Source: DATAEG01 sp051001975
Lineage (GTDB): Bacteria > Actinomycetota > Actinomycetes > Mycobacteriales > Jatrophihabitantaceae
Reading direction: 5' to 3'
NCBI GenBank assembly: GCA_051001975.1
Contig: JBPCMU010000041.1
Coordinates: 1 to 51,897 of the forward strand
Length of the DNA stretch: 51,897 nt
The position numbers and the translations under genes were made by a program. This document shows positions 51,398 to 51,897 of this stretch, piece after piece. Below the pieces are notes generated by a model that saw only the letters and a program-made list of their open reading frames with translations, was not told the origin of the DNA and did no database searches. Each line of letters starts with the position of its first letter. Position 1 is the stretch's first letter.

Positions 51398-51897
51398 TCA
51401 GAACGGCGGTGGGTCGGGGTGGTCGACTGGTTCGGGTGGCGATTGCGGTGGCCTGAGGTCGGCCGTCGTCGGTAGTGGGTCTGGCCGGGTCTGAAATTGA
51501 TGTCCGGTGGGGCTGGTCCAGGTCGTGGATCCGTCGGGTTGTCGCTCCGGGTGCCAGTCGGTTTGGTGTTTGCAGCGGTGGTGTCGCCGGCAGAGGGGGT
51601 GCAGGTTCCCCGGGCAGGTGGTGCCGCCGTTTGTGGCTGATACGCGGTGGTCCAGGTCGCAGGCGACTGCGGGTCGGGTGCAGGAGGTGAAGGTGCAGGT
51701 CTGGTCTCGGGCGATGATGAACGCCGCCAGGCGTGCTGGTGGCCGGTAGGTCTGGGTGCCGTAGTCGATCAGCCGGCCGTGGTCGTCGGTGATCAACCTG
51801 CGCCAGGTACCGGTCTGATCGTCGGCGATGCGGCGGGCCATTTGGGCGGGGATGGGTCCGTACCCGGCCAGCTCACCGGGCTGCTCATCCAATCCCA
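51398..51897 (-). CDS. DUF222/HNH endonuclease, C-terminal part (cut by window end)
   Basis: The open frame continues past the right edge; 164 residues from the first in-frame start at TTG 51892 are visible. The segment GYGPIPAQMARRIADD is typical of the end of DUF222. The HNH motif follows: FTSCTRPAVACDLDHRVSATNGGTTCPGNLHPLCRRHHRCKH is the HNH zinc-and-metal site, with Cys pairs and the DLDH His. A Pro-rich tail ends in PDPPPF. Such genes occur in many near-identical copies (REP13E12-like) in actinomycete genomes, often as mobile elements, and are probably DNA nickases or endonucleases. Confidence 0.9.
   Translation of the reverse strand, partial: GLDEQPGELAGYGPIPAQMARRIADDQTGTWRRLITDDHGRLIDYGTQTYRPPARLAAFIIARDQTCTFTSCTRPAVACDLDHRVSATNGGTTCPGNLHPLCRRHHRCKHQTDWHPERQPDGSTTWTSPTGHQFQTRPDPLPTTADLRPPQSPPEPVDHPDPPPF

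Noticed and set aside
51042..51494. 150-codon plus-strand frame at the right end
   Set aside because: No motif, overlaps the HNH gene and the operator region, and its composition changes midway.

Overview
The window is high-GC DNA from the chromosome of a Gram-positive actinomycete (Actinomycetota). Evidence for this is the conserved fhaA-fhaB-pstP-rodA-pbpA-pknB cell-wall and division signalling operon next to a tRNA-Leu, frequent GTG starts, many 4-base ATGA/GTGA gene overlaps, and actinobacterial families such as DUF2630, DUF4012, DrrAB-type transporters and a DUF222/HNH endonuclease. I cannot name the genus from the sequence alone.

Layout. 0.07-10.3 kb is a molybdenum hydroxylase locus. 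moaD and moaA (molybdopterin synthesis) run leftward. Divergently run coxD-like MoxR ATPase, coxE-like VWA protein, coxF/XdhC-like Moco insertion factor, a bilobal pepsin-like aspartyl protease homologue, and then the enzyme genes coxS (2Fe-2S), coxL (form II, AYRGAGR), coxM (FAD) and coxG (membrane-anchored). 10.4-11.1 kb holds a zinc-ribbon protein and a stand-alone EF-Tu domain II protein. 11.2-12.0 kb holds a truncated GT87 glycosyltransferase and tRNA-Ser(UGA). 12.3-15.9 kb is a large secreted subtilase-like protein whose catalytic His position looks replaced, followed by a strong hairpin. 16.0-19.1 kb is a beta-phosphoglucomutase/GH65 disaccharide phosphorylase pair.

19.2-22.5 kb is a decayed patch. 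An acetyltransferase gene that originally followed paaK appears to be split by about 3.1 kb carrying a 5'-truncated FtsX-like permease and a response regulator broken by an in-frame TAG. 22.5-24.3 kb is paaK plus a PaaI-type thioesterase. 24.5-28.5 kb is a surface-related group: a GT-C glycosyltransferase in lower-GC DNA, a DUF4012 protein and a small LAFTG-anchored protein. 28.8-34.6 kb holds citrate synthase, a sedolisin (S53) protease sharing its stop-codon bases, a double-GNAT protein, an MFS drug exporter and DUF2630.

34.6-38.0 kb holds an RseB/LolA-like lipoprotein-carrier-fold protein divergent from an OmpR/histidine-kinase pair. 38.0-46.0 kb is the PknB-PstP-FHA operon with PbpA and RodA, which couples Ser/Thr phosphorylation to peptidoglycan synthesis. 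PknB and PstP both carry Thr-rich tails encoded by tandem DNA repeats, and no pknA is present. 46.1-49.0 kb holds tRNA-Leu(CAG), a PIG-L deacetylase, a GT4 glycosyltransferase and an EamA transporter. 49.2-51.0 kb is a DrrAB-type ABC exporter with a clear promoter overlapped by a 13-bp inverted-repeat operator but no adjacent repressor gene. The window ends inside a DUF222/HNH endonuclease gene.

No CRISPR array, transposase or complete prophage was seen. The most interesting leads are the aspartyl protease embedded in the cox locus, the His-less subtilase, the split acetyltransferase locus, and the repeat-encoded Thr tails on the kinase/phosphatase pair.
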